Source: Leptodactylus fallax (taxonomy: Eukaryota; Chordata; Amphibia; Anura; Leptodactylidae). Taken from it: a stretch of 64,000 nt of DNA. Location: contig CAMRHE010001087.1 of the NCBI GenBank assembly GCA_947044405.1, forward strand, positions 164,513-228,512, written 5' to 3'. A model generated the notes under the pieces. That model was given only the letters and a program-made list of their open reading frames with translations. It had not been told where the DNA came from and ran no database searches. The translations under genes were made by a program, and so were the position numbers. Below, in pieces: positions 35,471-47,900 of this stretch (positions are counted from its first letter, which is position 1; every line of letters starts with the position of its first letter).

Positions 35471-36419
35471 CCGTGACGGCAAACCTATGGCACGCGTGTC
35501 AGAAAGGGCCGCGGTTTACACTGCTTCAGAGCATAACCTCTGCCCCGATGCAGGTTCGATGACGTAAGTCATCAGCGCTGTGATCAGAAGAAGGAGGACG
35601 CTCTTCGTGGGACTGCAGCCATACTAGGTAAGTAGCATAACCTGCCAAATGGGATGAAGTGCAAGCAGCACGCAAGAAGTTTATTTCTAGTGAGGGCGAT
35701 CATATCACCTTACTCAACATCTACCGAGCATTCAAAAACCTGGGTAAAAATAAGGCTACATAAACTACTGTGTGGGGGCCCACAATACTGTGTGGGGGCC
35801 CTAAAAAAATAAGGCTACATAAACTACTGTGTGGGGGCCCACTATGGGGCATATAATACTGTGTGGGGGCCTAAAAAATAAGGCTACATAAACTACTGCG
35901 TAGGGGCCCACTGTGGAGCATATAAAACTGTGTGGGGGCCCACTGTGGAGCATATAATACTGTGTGGGGGCCCACTATGAAGCATATAATACCGTGTGGG
36001 GACCTACTGTAGAGCATATAATACTGTGTGAGGGCCTACTGTGGAGAATATAATACTGTGTGGGCCACTGTGTAACATATAATACTGTGTGGGGGCCACT
36101 GTGGAATGTATAATACTGTGTGAGGGCCACTGAGGACATATAATACTGTCTGGGGGCCACTTGGGAGCGAATTGTACTGGCTGGGGGCCACTGTGGAGTG
36201 CATTGTACTGTGTGGGGGCAATTCACTATTTATTTCACACAGTATCTATTTTATAGCAGACATGTGATAATATTACAGGCTGTAATAACATTGCACGGTC
36301 ACTATAAAACTGATTCTGGTTAATTTAAGGTTAAATTGCCGTGTTGGCACTTTGCGATAATTTAGTGGGTTTTGGGTTGCAGTTTGGGCACTCAGTCTCT
36401 AAAAGGTTCGCCATCACTG
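35471..36419. mobile_element. hAT-like non-autonomous transposon with 8-bp TSD
   Basis: The left end, CCGTGACGGCAAACCTATGG, and the right end, GGTTCGCCATCACTG, form imperfect inverted termini of the CAGTGATGGCGAACC type known from vertebrate hAT elements. A perfect 8-bp duplication, ttataggt, flanks it at 35463-35470 and 36420-36427, the hallmark of hAT transposition. There is no transposase. The interior is largely a tandem repeat (35750-36220). Confidence 0.88.
35750..36220. repeat. Minisatellite inside the hAT-like element
   Basis: A unit of about 30-36 bp built on 'tataatactgtgtgggggcc' followed by 'cactgtggagca' is repeated over a dozen times. Near the left end a longer variant with 'aaataaggctacataaacta' appears three times. 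Units are diverged, with single-base changes and small indels. Confidence 0.9.
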
Positions 36420-37094
36420 TTATAGGTTCTTCCACAGTAGCAGGACGTCTGAGAAGATGTTATGCTGATTCAGGGATGTTTAATGGAGAGACTGCACAGC
36501 AAGCCTAAATAGCATCATCTCAGGTTCTAGTGTAATAACCATAAGCATTTAGAATGGGCATAGTCCAGTATAAACTGGATTGATGGCATAATTGGGATTC
36601 CAGCACCTTAATGCAACCATATAAAAGTGAACACACCTAGGCATGTCCAGTTATCACAACAGAGAAAGCAGCTCTGGAATGAACTATATCCAACATGTAC
36701 ATTGGCCCCGTGCCTGGGATCTTGCGCTGGAATGTGGAGCTTGTGGAACAGGTGTGGCTTTTACATGACGGAACCCATTCTGGTCCATTACAAGTTAACT
36801 ATCTCCTACACACAAAATTATATTGGCCTGATTAATGGGGATTTATCTATATAACGCCTAATGATTGTATAACAAAATGTTCTGCAACTTTCTAATGTGC
36901 TTTGCCTATCAATTACTTTCTGTTTAAGGATCTCTGCCTGCCCCCAGTATGTGGGAGCATTTTATTCACAACCTTTACAGCCCTAATACTGCTAATGGAT
37001 GTATTCAGTCTACACAACACTATGTGAGATAAGCACATCATCAGCACTTACTCCACTTATGTATCAGCCTGGAATCTAGACTATATAACTCATA

Positions 37095-37435
37095 GGGGCA
37101 GATTTATGAGACTGGTGTTAACCCAGGTCTTAATAACCCCATCACCATCGGAGAGTAGGCCTCATTTATGATGTGGGTGCACTCCTCATGAATGAGGTGT
37201 AACCTCTGCTGAACCGCGCACCTGGAAGGAAATCTACGGCAGCTGACAGATTTCCTGCATCATTTACGCAAAATCTCTGGCATAAATGATGATAAATCTG
37301 GCAGGGCCAATGGCCCCACCCACAGCACGTCCCTCTTTGGGAAGTGGCAAGGCTAGCGCAAAAAAAAAAAAAAAAGTCGCAATTTTTTTATGTGCAAAAA
37401 AATTGCATCTTTTTATGCCTTGTACACCAGAAAAC
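37095..37435. repeat. Interspersed repeat, relative of 12480-12775
   Basis: It shares 'catcatttacgc', 'atctggcagggcc', 'ctcatgaatgaggtgtaacctc' and a terminal A run with the block at 12480-12775, in part inverted. Class unknown. Confidence 0.5.
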
Positions 37436-38579
37436 CGAGTATTAGAGTACTGAAAAACTGAGCCCCACAAAGTATTGTTTAAACTGGATACAACTGTAGC
37501 AAACTCAGCTGTGAGAGGCATTAGGACTGAATGAGTCAGCCTTTGTAAATGCAGAGATCTCGAAAATGGAAAATAATAAAAATATAAACTGTATTACAAA
37601 GTTGCTGAACTTTTTATTATACAGGGTTATGTAGGTAGGACTGGAAAAGTCGTCTTTGGGGTTGCATGCTGCTGGGAGTTGATATGACAGGACAATACCT
37701 TAGATCTGCTTGTCATAGAACAGCTGCATTTTAATAAAAACTACTGTGCTACTGTGATACGATGCACTTATTGTATCATATCTGTAAATGGGCATTGCTA
37801 GGCGTCAATTTTGGGCTGAGGTTATGCTTGATGTGAAGCTCAGTTCAGAGTTTTTTGTCTCATTAACTTCAATAAAAGTGACACATTACCGTAGTTATGA
37901 TAATCAGGCCTGCTTGTGACACAGGAAGCACTGGCCTAAGGAAAACCCCACCAAAATACACACTGAATTTTTCATATTTAACACTTCCATTTGCATAGAA
38001 GCAGCTGTGATATGTTTGCTCTTTTGCAGTGGTCTGTGAGCTTTCCAAAGTACAGCTCCCAGCATGCCCTGACAGCCAAAGGTTGCAGATCACTGTTCTT
38101 TTGCACAGTACACTGGCCATATTCTGTATTGATACATGCAGCTCTTAAAGAGTCCTTTGTATAGTGAGTTTAGTGGAGGGAGCAAGTCTTGAGATTGCCT
38201 TATAGGAAGCTTACAGGATGCTGTGGACCTTCTTTTCTGACACATGGTAACAAATGAGGCAAGACTTCTGGGTGGGAACTAACCTTTCTGCTGCCTACTC
38301 TGGTTAAAAAGAGAAATGAATGTCACAACAGTTACACAAAGACGATTATAAATAATACTTTTGTCATGTTCTCGTAGCATTAAACACAATCCACCATGGC
38401 ACATAGTGGTGGCAAGAAGCCTGTCAGGATCTCGCTGCATAAAGCAAGGCATTTATCTGGTTGTCTTGGGGGTTGTGATTGCACATTTGGTCTGGGAGCT
38501 CAGGGAATGAAAATTTCCAATTCCTTTCTGTTGCAAACACATTGGGGCAGATTTATTAATTAATTACTAATCAATTATT
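37436..38579. other. osbpl2 intron, unassigned
   Basis: No exon or recognised repeat. Confidence 0.45.
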
Positions 38580-39440
38580 ATTAAAGTTATGTTGATTTAA
38601 AAAATAAATTATAAAGGAGAGATGCAACAGATATACTTCAATGCAACATCACAAATCATTGTATAAACAGAGGGAAATGGGACAAGGAAAAGAGGGGATA
38701 CAACAGGCGGCTACACTCAGCCTACCTGTAGCTTCACAGTATATCTGTAATCATAGTTCAGTATGGAGGTAAAAAGAACATAAACATACATTGTAAAAGT
38801 AAAAGCGAACGATATACCTGCACTATACCTTCAGCCAATGCACCCGGATCCACCACCTGGGGTCAAAATATACAGTGGGAAACTTTCAACTCTACTCCCT
38901 TACAGTGTTGGGTTTGGACTGTCAGCCGGTATGGAGGCGAACCCAACCATCTACCCCATATCCTCTTTGTGTCTGTGCTTATATAACCATTTTTTAAAGT
39001 GCAAAGCAGTATTAAATGATCAAATCCATTATCGGAGCATGGGGGCTCAAGGGGACATCTAATATCTATACACTGTATTCCTGGTACTATATAGTGTTTC
39101 TGTCAGGAAGATCCTATCCGTAGTAGAAGGATACAGTGCTGAGTCTGTGAAGAGCAAACGGGTTTTAGGGTTATCCGGGACTACCACACCCATTTTTATT
39201 ATGGAATAACTTCCACACTTTGTTCCCAGAAGCACCTCACACCAGGGCAAATCCAAAGAAGATTCCGGGGCTTCCCCACATTTAGGACATACTGTATATC
39301 TCTAAAGCCAGGCTGAAATCTGCTAGAGTCTAGCAGAAGACATATAGTTCTTATTCAAAATGTACACCTGAGACATTTTGTTTCCAAAGTTCACAGATAC
39401 TCCAAAGCCATCTGCCACTTCCCCTCAGTTAGTTTCCCGA
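38580..39440 (-). mobile_element. L1-clade LINE 3' remnant
   Basis: Reading the minus strand, a decayed frame gives VCPKCGEAPESSL near 39250-39290, then after a frame change CPGVRCFWEQS and PDNPKTRLLF. This order (zinc-knuckle-like Cys motif, CPxVxxFW, then DPKxxLL) is the C-terminal end of L1-clade ORF2. It is followed by a ~300-bp 3' UTR towards 38580. Stops and frameshifts are frequent. Boundaries are approximate. Confidence 0.6.
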
Positions 39441-39832
39441 TGTCTGTCATGAATGGAGATCTACGCTAGTTAGGAACTGCGTTTCCATTATAGCTCATGC
39501 CAGAAAACTTGCATGAGTTATAATAAATATGTCAGGACGAGGCTTGCCTGCACAATATGGCAAGTGAGGTGCAGAACCAGGGTTGTGGCGCATGTTTGGC
39601 ACAAGAAAAGGGCCTTCCTCCAAATGTGCGCCACAATATCAATAAATATGAAAATTGATAAATATTCCCCAGTGTATTCAAATGCCAAAAAACTCATTTT
39701 AGGGCTTGCTGCAGGTGAATTCAGACTAGGTAATTCATTGTGAGCTCTATGTAACAGCAGCACATCTCTCTCTTTGTATCAATGTAGGTAAAATGAGTCT
39801 GGAGCCAGAAGATTGTCTAGACTGGGTACATA

Positions 39833-41399
39833 CAGTGGGGAAAAAAAAGTATTTAGTCAGCCACCAATTGTGCAAGTTCTCCCACTTAAAAAGATGAGAG
39901 AGGCCTGTAATTGACGTCATAGGTAGACCTCAACTATGAGAGACAAAATGAAAAAACAAATCCAGAAAATCACATTGTCTGATTTTTTTTAAAAGAATTT
40001 ATTTGCAAATTATGGTGGAAAATAAGTATTTGGCCACCTACAAACAAGCAAGATTTCTTGCTCTCACAGACCTGTAACTTCTTCTTTAAGAGGCTCCTCT
40101 GTCTTCCACTCATTACCTGTAGTAATGGCACCTGTTTGACATTGTTAACAGTATAAAAGACACCTGTCCACAACCTCAAACAGTCACACTCCAAACTCCA
40201 CTATGCTGTGCAAGGACGCCAGAAACAAAATTGTAGACCCTCACCAGGCTGGGAAGACTGAATCTGCAATAGGCAAGCAGCTTGGTGTGAAGAGATGAAC
40301 TTTGGGAGAAAATGGAAGACATACAAGAACACTGATAATCTCCCTCTATCAGGGGCTCCACGCAAGATCTCACCCGGTGGGGACAAAATGATCACAAGAA
40401 CGGTGAGCAAAAATCCTGGAACCACATGGGGGGACCTAGTGAATGACCTGCAGAAAGCTGGGACTAACGTAACAAAGGCTACCGTCAGTAACACACTACG
40501 CTGCCAGGGACTCAGATCCTGCAGTGCCAGACGTGTCCCCCTGGTTAAGCCAGTACATATCCGGGCCCGTCTGAAGTCTGCTAGAGAGCATTTGGATGTT
40601 CCAGAAGAGTATTGGGTGAATTTCATATGGTCAGATGAAACCAAAGTAGAACTGTTCGGTAGAAACACAACTCGTCGTGTTTGGAGGAGAGTGAATTCTG
40701 TGTTGCATCCAAAGATGGATGGAAGCATGGGGGTGGCAATATCATGCTTTGGGGCTGTTTCACTGCAAAGGGACCAGATCGACTGATCCGTGTACATGAA
40801 AGAATGAATGGGGCCATGTATTGTGAGATTTTGAGTGCAAACCTCCTTCCATCAGCAAGGACATTGAAGATGAAACGTGGCTGGGTCTTTCAGCATGACA
40901 ATGATGCCAAGCACACCGCCAGGTCAACGAAGGAGTGGCTTCGTAAGAAGCATTTCAAGGTCCTGGAGTGGCCTAGCCAGTCTCCAGATCTCAACCTCAT
41001 AGAAAACCTTTGGAGGGAGTTGAAAGTCCATGTTGCCCAGCGACAGCCCCAAAACATTACTGCTCTAGAGGAGATCTGCATGGAGGAATGGGCCAACATA
41101 CCAGCAACAGTGTGTACCAACCTTGTGAAGACTTACAGAAAACGTTTGATCTCTGTCATTGCCAACAAAGGATATATAACAAAGTATTGAGATGAACTTT
41201 TGTTATTGACCAAATACTTATTTTCCACCATAATTTGCAAATAAAGTCTTTAAAAATCAGGCATTGTGATTTTCTGGATTTGTTTTCTCATTTTGTGTCT
41301 CATAGTTGAGGTCTACCTATGATGTCAATTACAGGCCTCTCTCATCTTTGGGAGAACTTGCACAATTGGTGGCTGACTAAATACTTTTTTTCCCCACTG
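39833..41399 (+). mobile_element. Tc1-like DNA transposon, copy D
   Basis: The ends are CAGTGGGGAAAAAAAAGTAT and the complementary CCCCACTG, with TA at 39831-39832 and 41400-41401. It is the sister of copy C (14543-16130) with matching inverted repeats of about 200 bp. It lies in the intron between coding exons 4 and 5 of osbpl2. Confidence 0.95.
40204..41190 (+). pseudogene. Tc1-like transposase, multiply broken
   Basis: Compared with copy C, about 15 bp are deleted just after the ATG (40204), removing KSKERW. An in-frame TGA plus a 10-nt deletion lie near 40294-40312, and a further deletion near 40715 shifts the frame between the two long open pieces (40295-40786 and 40681-41190). The catalytic motifs [14 protein letters not shown] and LIENLW are visible, with changes from the usual DPKH and PIENLW. 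This copy keeps the NLLPSART segment that copy C lost and the normal end NKGYITKY. Confidence 0.92.
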
Positions 41400-41401
41400 T
41401 A

Positions 41402-42087
41402 TGTAGCAAATCCTCTGCTGTAAAATGTGGTGGGTTAGAAAATGTTTCAGCTTCTTGGGGGTAAATGACAATGCTTCTATTTGGATGTTCTGGGAAGGAG
41501 AAATGAGGGATTGGGATGCTTCATTCTATTAATTGGTGGGGGCCTCCACATTCTAACATCACCTGTTTTGTGTAAACTTTAAAGTAGTATCTAGCAGTGG
41601 TTTACTCCCCGATCCCTATTACGAACAGAAGCATGCTCGGCCTGTCAGTGTGACTATGCAGGGGAGGTCGAAGAGGAATGTTTGTTGGCTAAATAACACC
41701 TATTCAAGGTGTATGGCCACCTTCAGTCTGTGCGCTTTTTTTCATGTGCAGAATTATTACATTGGTTGCCTTAAGTCAATCCCTGTCTGTATGGACTTCA
41801 TATAGTACGGCCACCATATAGATAATTCAGAGATTATACTCCTGGTGGTCAGTGATCCCACCACTTCACCAGAATTCTCAGGACATTGTACTCCTCTCCA
41901 TGACACTTTATTTTGGGTATAAGTGGATATGATGCACCATGTATTGACTTTCAGTTCAGTTCCCCTTTCACCTCTGAGACGTGGAAGATTTTCTTGTTTC
42001 TGGGAATTGAATGGGAAGAATGTATACAATTTCTAGCACCATTTTTAAGCTCATTCTTTTTTATTCTTGTTTATTCCCCTCACACAG
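41402..42087. other. osbpl2 intron, unassigned
   Basis: Intronic sequence between the Tc1 copy D and coding exon 5; no feature recognised apart from the pyrimidine tract of the acceptor. Confidence 0.5.
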
Positions 42088-42185
42088 ACAGTGGCTGCTT
42101 TTGCAGTCTCTGCTGTTGCGTCTCAGTGGGAGAGAACAGGGAAACCATTCAACCCTCTCCTTGGAGAAACTTATGAACTAACAAG
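42088..42185 (+). CDS. osbpl2: osbpl2 coding exon 5
   Basis: Acceptor after cccctcacacag and donor gtaagt. It encodes TVAAFAVSAVASQWERTGKP and FNPLLGETYELT, residues 128-159. KPFNPLLGETYE is a strongly conserved ORP block, and its Lys146 corresponds to a lysine known to contact the phosphoinositide headgroup. The exon ends in phase 2. Confidence 0.97.
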
Positions 42186-42268
42186 GTAAGTGTGAGGAAT
42201 TGTGGGAGCTGTGCAGACAAACCCGACCCCATTCGTGATGAAAGTGACCAGTGCGTTGTCTCTTATAG
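42186..42268 (+). other. osbpl2: 83-bp intron between coding exons 5 and 6
   Basis: It opens gtaagt and closes tcttatag. It is by far the shortest intron of the gene in this window and is free of repeats. Confidence 0.95.
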
Positions 42269-42451
42269 GGAAGACTTAGGATTCCGATTCATCTCTGAGC
42301 AAGTCAGCCATCACCCACCAGTTAGTGCTTTTTATGCTGAGGGACTGAACAAAGACTTCATCTTCCATGGCTCCATTTATCCCAAGCTAAAGTTCTGGGG
42401 AAAGAGTGTAGAAGCCGAACCCCGAGGGACAATCACCTTAGAGCTACTGAA
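42269..42451 (+). CDS. osbpl2: osbpl2 coding exon 6 (ORP signature)
   Basis: It is separated from exon 5 by an 83-bp intron. Acceptor after tgtctcttatag, donor gtgagt. It encodes REDLGFRFISEQVSHHPPVS, AFYAEGLNKDFIFHGSIYPK and LKFWGKSVEAEPRGTITLEL. EQVSHHPP (residues 170-177) is the ORP family signature, and its two histidines (174-175) bind the phosphoinositide phosphate. Length 183 bp, phase 2 at both ends. Confidence 0.98.
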
Positions 42452-43354
42452 GTGAGTATCAAAAGAGGATTATGTGAGTACTGAGTGGTCACTGGCCACA
42501 CAGAGACATCTACATTATCTCTTCAGCATGAGGACCACATCAAACAGCTCCCTGTGTCTCTGCTTCCTGGGCTCCTGTTCATGTGAAATTAAGGGGAAGA
42601 AAAAGATTAAAGAGCATGTCAGGGCTCTAAAACGTCTTTAGTGTCCAGCAATGTTTTCTGTCATCCAGTCTTTTCAAGAACAGATGGATGAGTAGAACCT
42701 GAAAGAATTTTACCAGTGATGATGATTTTTTTTATTTTTTTTTTTAAACATCCAATTGACTTTCACATTCACTACTGTATAATTGTATACTATTGTTGTA
42801 ATTAGGTAATTTTTTTGAGCTGTCAGTACTTTGCCAATGATTGTAGATTTTCTACTTATAATCTGTCAGTGAACTTCTACCTATCAATCTCTTTTGGGTA
42901 AATATATTGGAAGTCAATAGTATTATTTACAGCAGGCACTGTGCTCTCTTTCATGGTACCCCCCACATTCACTATAGTCTCTCACATTGAATAACTAAAT
43001 AAGTTTGGCTGTACTGCTTTGCTGTTTCATTTCTATTTGTTAGCTATTTAATTTCACATAAAAATTTTAAGTTTAGTTAGTACATGTTTTATCATGGAGC
43101 TAAAGTAGGGGACCTCTATTGCCATGTTTTATCATGGCGATTAAAATGGGGGACCTCTACTAAAATTACAATGACAGGGGGTGACTGAACCAAATCAAAA
43201 AGTGTCTCTGCGGGGGGCGGAGCCTGACTGTGTAACGGAATGGCCGCATAGGTGCACAGCTCTAGGCCTGAGTCCACCAAAGCGACAGCAGTAGCGACGT
43301 GCCCGTGGAGTATAACACTCCAAACGATACAGAGAAAGTTTCCCATCGTCGGAG

Positions 43355-44639
43355 ATGCCAAGAAAGAGAAAATCTGCGGTAAAACCACAGAAAATCTCTG
43401 ATTATTACTTCCCCCACAGCGGAGGGGAAGATCAAAATGGCGACGGCTCGCGCTCCGCCGCTATCTCCGGGGCCTCAACTCCATCTCGAGACCCTCCGGA
43501 GGAGACACTACCGTTGTCAGCGCAACGAAGGACGCTCTCGGCGCCTTCGATACCGCAGCTGCTGGAGTGCGGGGTTCCGGTGACACAGGAGCCTTCCCCC
43601 CCGGCGGGCCGGGGAGATCGCTGTTCCGAGGCCTATTCATACCGACACACCGAGGCCTATAGGCCTCTGCAACGCGGAGACACCATCATCGCCCACCGCT
43701 AGCCCGACCAAACAGAAACCCAGGCTCCAGAACACTGAGCATCAAGAAGGAGAGGTGAGCGATATTATACAACACATACCGCCATCCACAGATTTTTTTG
43801 CAGATATTCCGGCAACAGAGAGTTTACTCACTGAGGCCACCATGAAAAATATACTCATGGCCTTCTGTAAATCACTGACAACAGATATGTCCTTAATGGT
43901 TAAGCCGCTAGATAGAGGCCTTCAGGAACTGCAGAAACGCACTGTTCATGTGGAATCTAAAATGGCGGAATTTGCTACATCACACAATGATCTGATAGAT
44001 GCCCACTATGAGGTGGAAAAAGACGTGTCATTTTTAAAAGCTAAAATAGCAGATCTGGAGGATCGCTCGAGGCGCAACAATTTGAAGTTTAGAGGGATTC
44101 CAGAGTCAGTTTCTGCGAGTAATTTAACAGTATTCCTCCAAGACCTAATACGCACGCTAATACCAAATCTTACGACAATGGACTTAACCATTGATAGAGC
44201 GCATAGTGTCCCAAGGCCCTCACACCTAGATGATGCCGTACCCAGAGATGTCTAAGCAAAGATCCATTTTTACCGTACTAAAGAGCTGGTGCTGCTGACT
44301 TCTCGGAAAAGTGGCCGTTTACCTGACCCATACCATAAAATATCCATCTACTCTGATCTTTCGGCCGCAACACTACAATTACGGAGGCAATTTACCCATA
44401 TAACTACAGCTCTTCGCCAGCATAACATCCTTTATAAATGGGGATTCCCGGTCAAAGTGATCGTATCCCGGAACAACCTTACTCATATCATCAAATCTCT
44501 GGAAGACGGCAAGAAGTTGCTACTTAAATGGGACATTCCAATCACCGATCCGGCACCCAAGCTACTACCTGGCCCTGTGTCTGATGGATGGCATCAAACG
44601 AAAACCCCAAAGCGTCCACCAAAAGGGCTACACAGCTAG
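43355..44639 (+). pseudogene. L1-clade ORF1 (RNA-binding protein), broken
   Basis: It starts MPRKRKSAVKPQKISDYYFP with a basic, Ser/Pro-rich N-terminus. After a frameshift near 43700-43755 it continues with a coiled coil (about 43890-44060, heptads in QELQKRTVHVESKMAEF), then the RRM-like core with DRSRRNNLKFRGIP and a C-terminal domain (RKSGRLPDPYHKISIYSDLS). One in-frame TAA stop at 44253-44255 interrupts the third part. The protein would coat LINE RNA as a trimer. Confidence 0.88.
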
Positions 44640-44919
44640 AGACTCACCTGACAAAGGATTTCGTATGTCCACTGCTACTGAACTTATCCCCCAGGATTAC
44701 AACAGCCGCTGGTCTGCTGTACCGCATTTCTTTTCTTTGTTTTGTTTAGGTGGCTTACCCACTGGTTTCTTTGTTTTTCTAGTTTGTTTTGTCCTCGGTT
44801 CTGGCACATGGGGCGACGTGACTACACAGGGCGGAGACGAATCTGCTTCCTACTACTACTGGTGACTTCTGATGTGGGTGGTTGTGGTAAGACTATTGCA
44901 GCATTACTAACTGTAAATT

Positions 44920-47900
44920 ATGGTACTTAAAATTATGTCTGTGAATGTCAGAGGCTTGAACTCCCCTCAAAAGAGAGCCAACTTATGGCGAGAGGCCCGG
45001 GTTCAAGGCTGTGACATTCTTGCAGTTCAAGAAACGCATCTTTTGGAGGTAGATGCCACTCGTGTTAGACACTCCTCATACCCACATATATTTCACGCTT
45101 ACTGCTCCTCCAAACGCAGGGGAACACTAATTGGGATCAGAGATTCGGTGGCATTTCAGCTGGTGTCCCAGTATGCCGACCCTGGAGGGCGATTTATTAT
45201 ATTAGTCTGCATTCTTAATAACGTTACATACACGTTAGTTTCGGTATACGCCCCAAACAGAAGACAGGTGTCATTCTTAGGGAGACTCATGAGAACAGTG
45301 GAGCGGAGAAAACAAGGATGCTTAGTAATGATGGGAGACTTTAACATGGCTCCGGACCCAGCAGTAGACACTACTTCTGGCGCAACAACACGTCATCCTT
45401 CATTTTCACAAGCTATATGGCGCCACGAATTATTTGATATTTGGCGTATCCTTCATAATACTGAAAAAGATTACACCTACTATTCTACTGTACACAACAG
45501 CTATTCACGAATAGACTTATTTCTACTAGAACAAACTAGTATTCCCCTTGCCGTTGAATCGGATATTTCGCAAATAACATGGTCAGACCATGCACCAATA
45601 ACTTTGACTCTAAGGGAGCGTTCACACTACCGTTGGTGTCCGTCAGTAGTGTCCATGGCTATTGTCCGTTACAAGATTTTAGCTACGGACACTAGTTGAA
45701 CCGTCAGAAATCCATTAAAATTTCCATTCATTTCAATGGGTTTTTATATTGTGTCCGTTAGTGTCCGTTTACACCAAATCCGTCAGAAGTCCGTTATTTT
45801 TTCACGGACAAAAAAATCCTACATGCAGGACTTTTTGTCCGTTTGAAAAAACGGATTCTTGACGGACAGCAAGTGTCCGTTACTTTTTTAACATTGAAGT
45901 CTATGGGTAACGGACATATAACGGACAGTAACTGAAAGCCATCAGTTACTGTCCGTTATTTTATGTCCGTTTACTTTCCCTACGCATGCTCAGAAAGGAG
46001 AAACAAACAAAAAAAAAAAAAACTAGCAGTGTTAGAGGACATTTCGTGTCCTCAGGCACATGCGGTTTTACATACCGCTAGAAAGCCGACAGCGTGCTGA
46101 ATTCAGCGCACTGCCGGCTTTCCCGGTATGTGCCCCGGGGCTGGAGATATCGGCGGTGTAATGTTTTACTGTTAGAAGGGCGCTGCGAGGAACTCCCTCC
46201 CCGACACTTCTCTTTGTTTAGAGACTTGTACTGAGGGGGCATTCCTCACAGCTTGAGCGTCATCGCTGGGCTGTGAGGAACGCCCCCTCTCTCTGTTCTC
46301 GTCTATAGCCGGGTACTGTCAGAGGAATGCCCTCCCTGATAGTTCTGTTCATTCATAGCTCTGTATGGGGGGCGTTCCTCACAGCTTGAGCGTCATCACT
46401 GGCCTGTAAGGAACGCCCCCTCTCTCTGTACTGGTCTATAGCCCTGTACTGTCAGAGGGGGCGTTCCTTACTGCCCGGCGATGACGCTGAGCTGTGAGGA
46501 ACGCCTCCTCAGTACAGCGCTATGGACCAATGAGAAGTGGCAGGGAGGGAGTTCCTCACAGCGCCCTTCAAACAGTAAGTAAAGTAAAACATGTAACTCC
46601 ACACCGCCGATATCTCCAGCCCCGGGGCACATACGGGGGCGGCAGCCGGCAGTGCGCTGAATTCAGCGCGCTGTCGGCTTTCTAGCGGTATGTGACATTA
46701 AAATACGGACACTACCTGATGCTCATCAGTTAGGGTCCGTTATGATAGGTGTCCGTTTATTTTTTTTTTAACGGACACCTTCATAGCGGACTCCAATGGT
46801 AGTGTGAACCCTGCTTAAGGGAAAAATATGAATGTCCTAGAGCGTATGTGTGGAGGTGTAATGAATTCCTAATGTCGCAGCCAAAATATAAAGCAATTTT
46901 GGAAAAGGATCTGAAGGAATTCTTTCGGATCAATACTCCCTCTGCCTCTAGCCCTGACATACTGTGGAATTCACATAAAGCTTTTATCAGAGGAACATTT
47001 ATTCGCTTGGAACACATAGAAAAGAAAACCAGGTTAGCAGAAATTGACCGATTACTACACCAAATAAAATCTATAGATAACAGTAATAAGAAATCTCCTT
47101 CCCCTTTCAATGCAGCAAAATTGGTGTCACTAAGACATCAACTGACAGCTTGTCTACTACATAATTATGAGAAAAATTTGAAAAGGGTGAAAGCGACTTA
47201 TTATTCTCAATCTAATAAGGCTGGTAAGCTTTTAGCGGCCAAGCTTAAACAAAAACATGCAAGGTCTAAAATCCCGTTTCTTCAGAGCAAAGATGGCACA
47301 TACAAAATATATGACCCTAGTGGCATCGCCAATGCCTTTAAAGCTTTCTATGAAGGCTTATACAATATTAGAGAAGACTCTTCTGTGACCCCTCCAACGA
47401 AGCAGGAAATTGCCAATTTTCTCGCAAGTACTCAACTACCCACACTCACAGAAACACAACTAGACTCCTTGAACGAGCCCATCTCACCATCAGAATTGCT
47501 GTCGGTAATCAAGTCGCTGCCACCTAGAAAATCCCCAGGTCCAGATGGCCTCACGAATGAATATTACAAAAAGTTTTTTCCAATCCTGCTGAACCCGCTG
47601 TTGTCCTTTTTGACAGTTGTGGTGGACTCTGGCACTATTCCGAGGGAAAACCAGGAAGCCCTGGTGGTGATGTTGCCTAAACCGGGCAAGCCTGCCACCA
47701 GTCCTCAAAATTTTCGACCGATCTCACTATTAAACTCAGATTTAAAAATTTACGCCAAAATTATAGCGAATAGAATAGCAGCTTGTCTTCCGAGCCTAAT
47801 AAATCACGACCAAGTGGGATTCGTGAAAGGGAGACAATCATATGACAATACTAGACGCATTTTGAATATTATACACCACATTAATTCTAGAAAGACGGAG

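Noticed and set aside
35750..36220. Periodic repeats that could suggest a CRISPR array
   Set aside because: There are no unique spacers; the units are contiguous, diverged minisatellite copies inside a hAT-like element in a vertebrate intron.
35975..36226. Repetitive open frames on the minus strand of the minisatellite
   Set aside because: They are a by-product of a repeat unit whose length is near a multiple of three.
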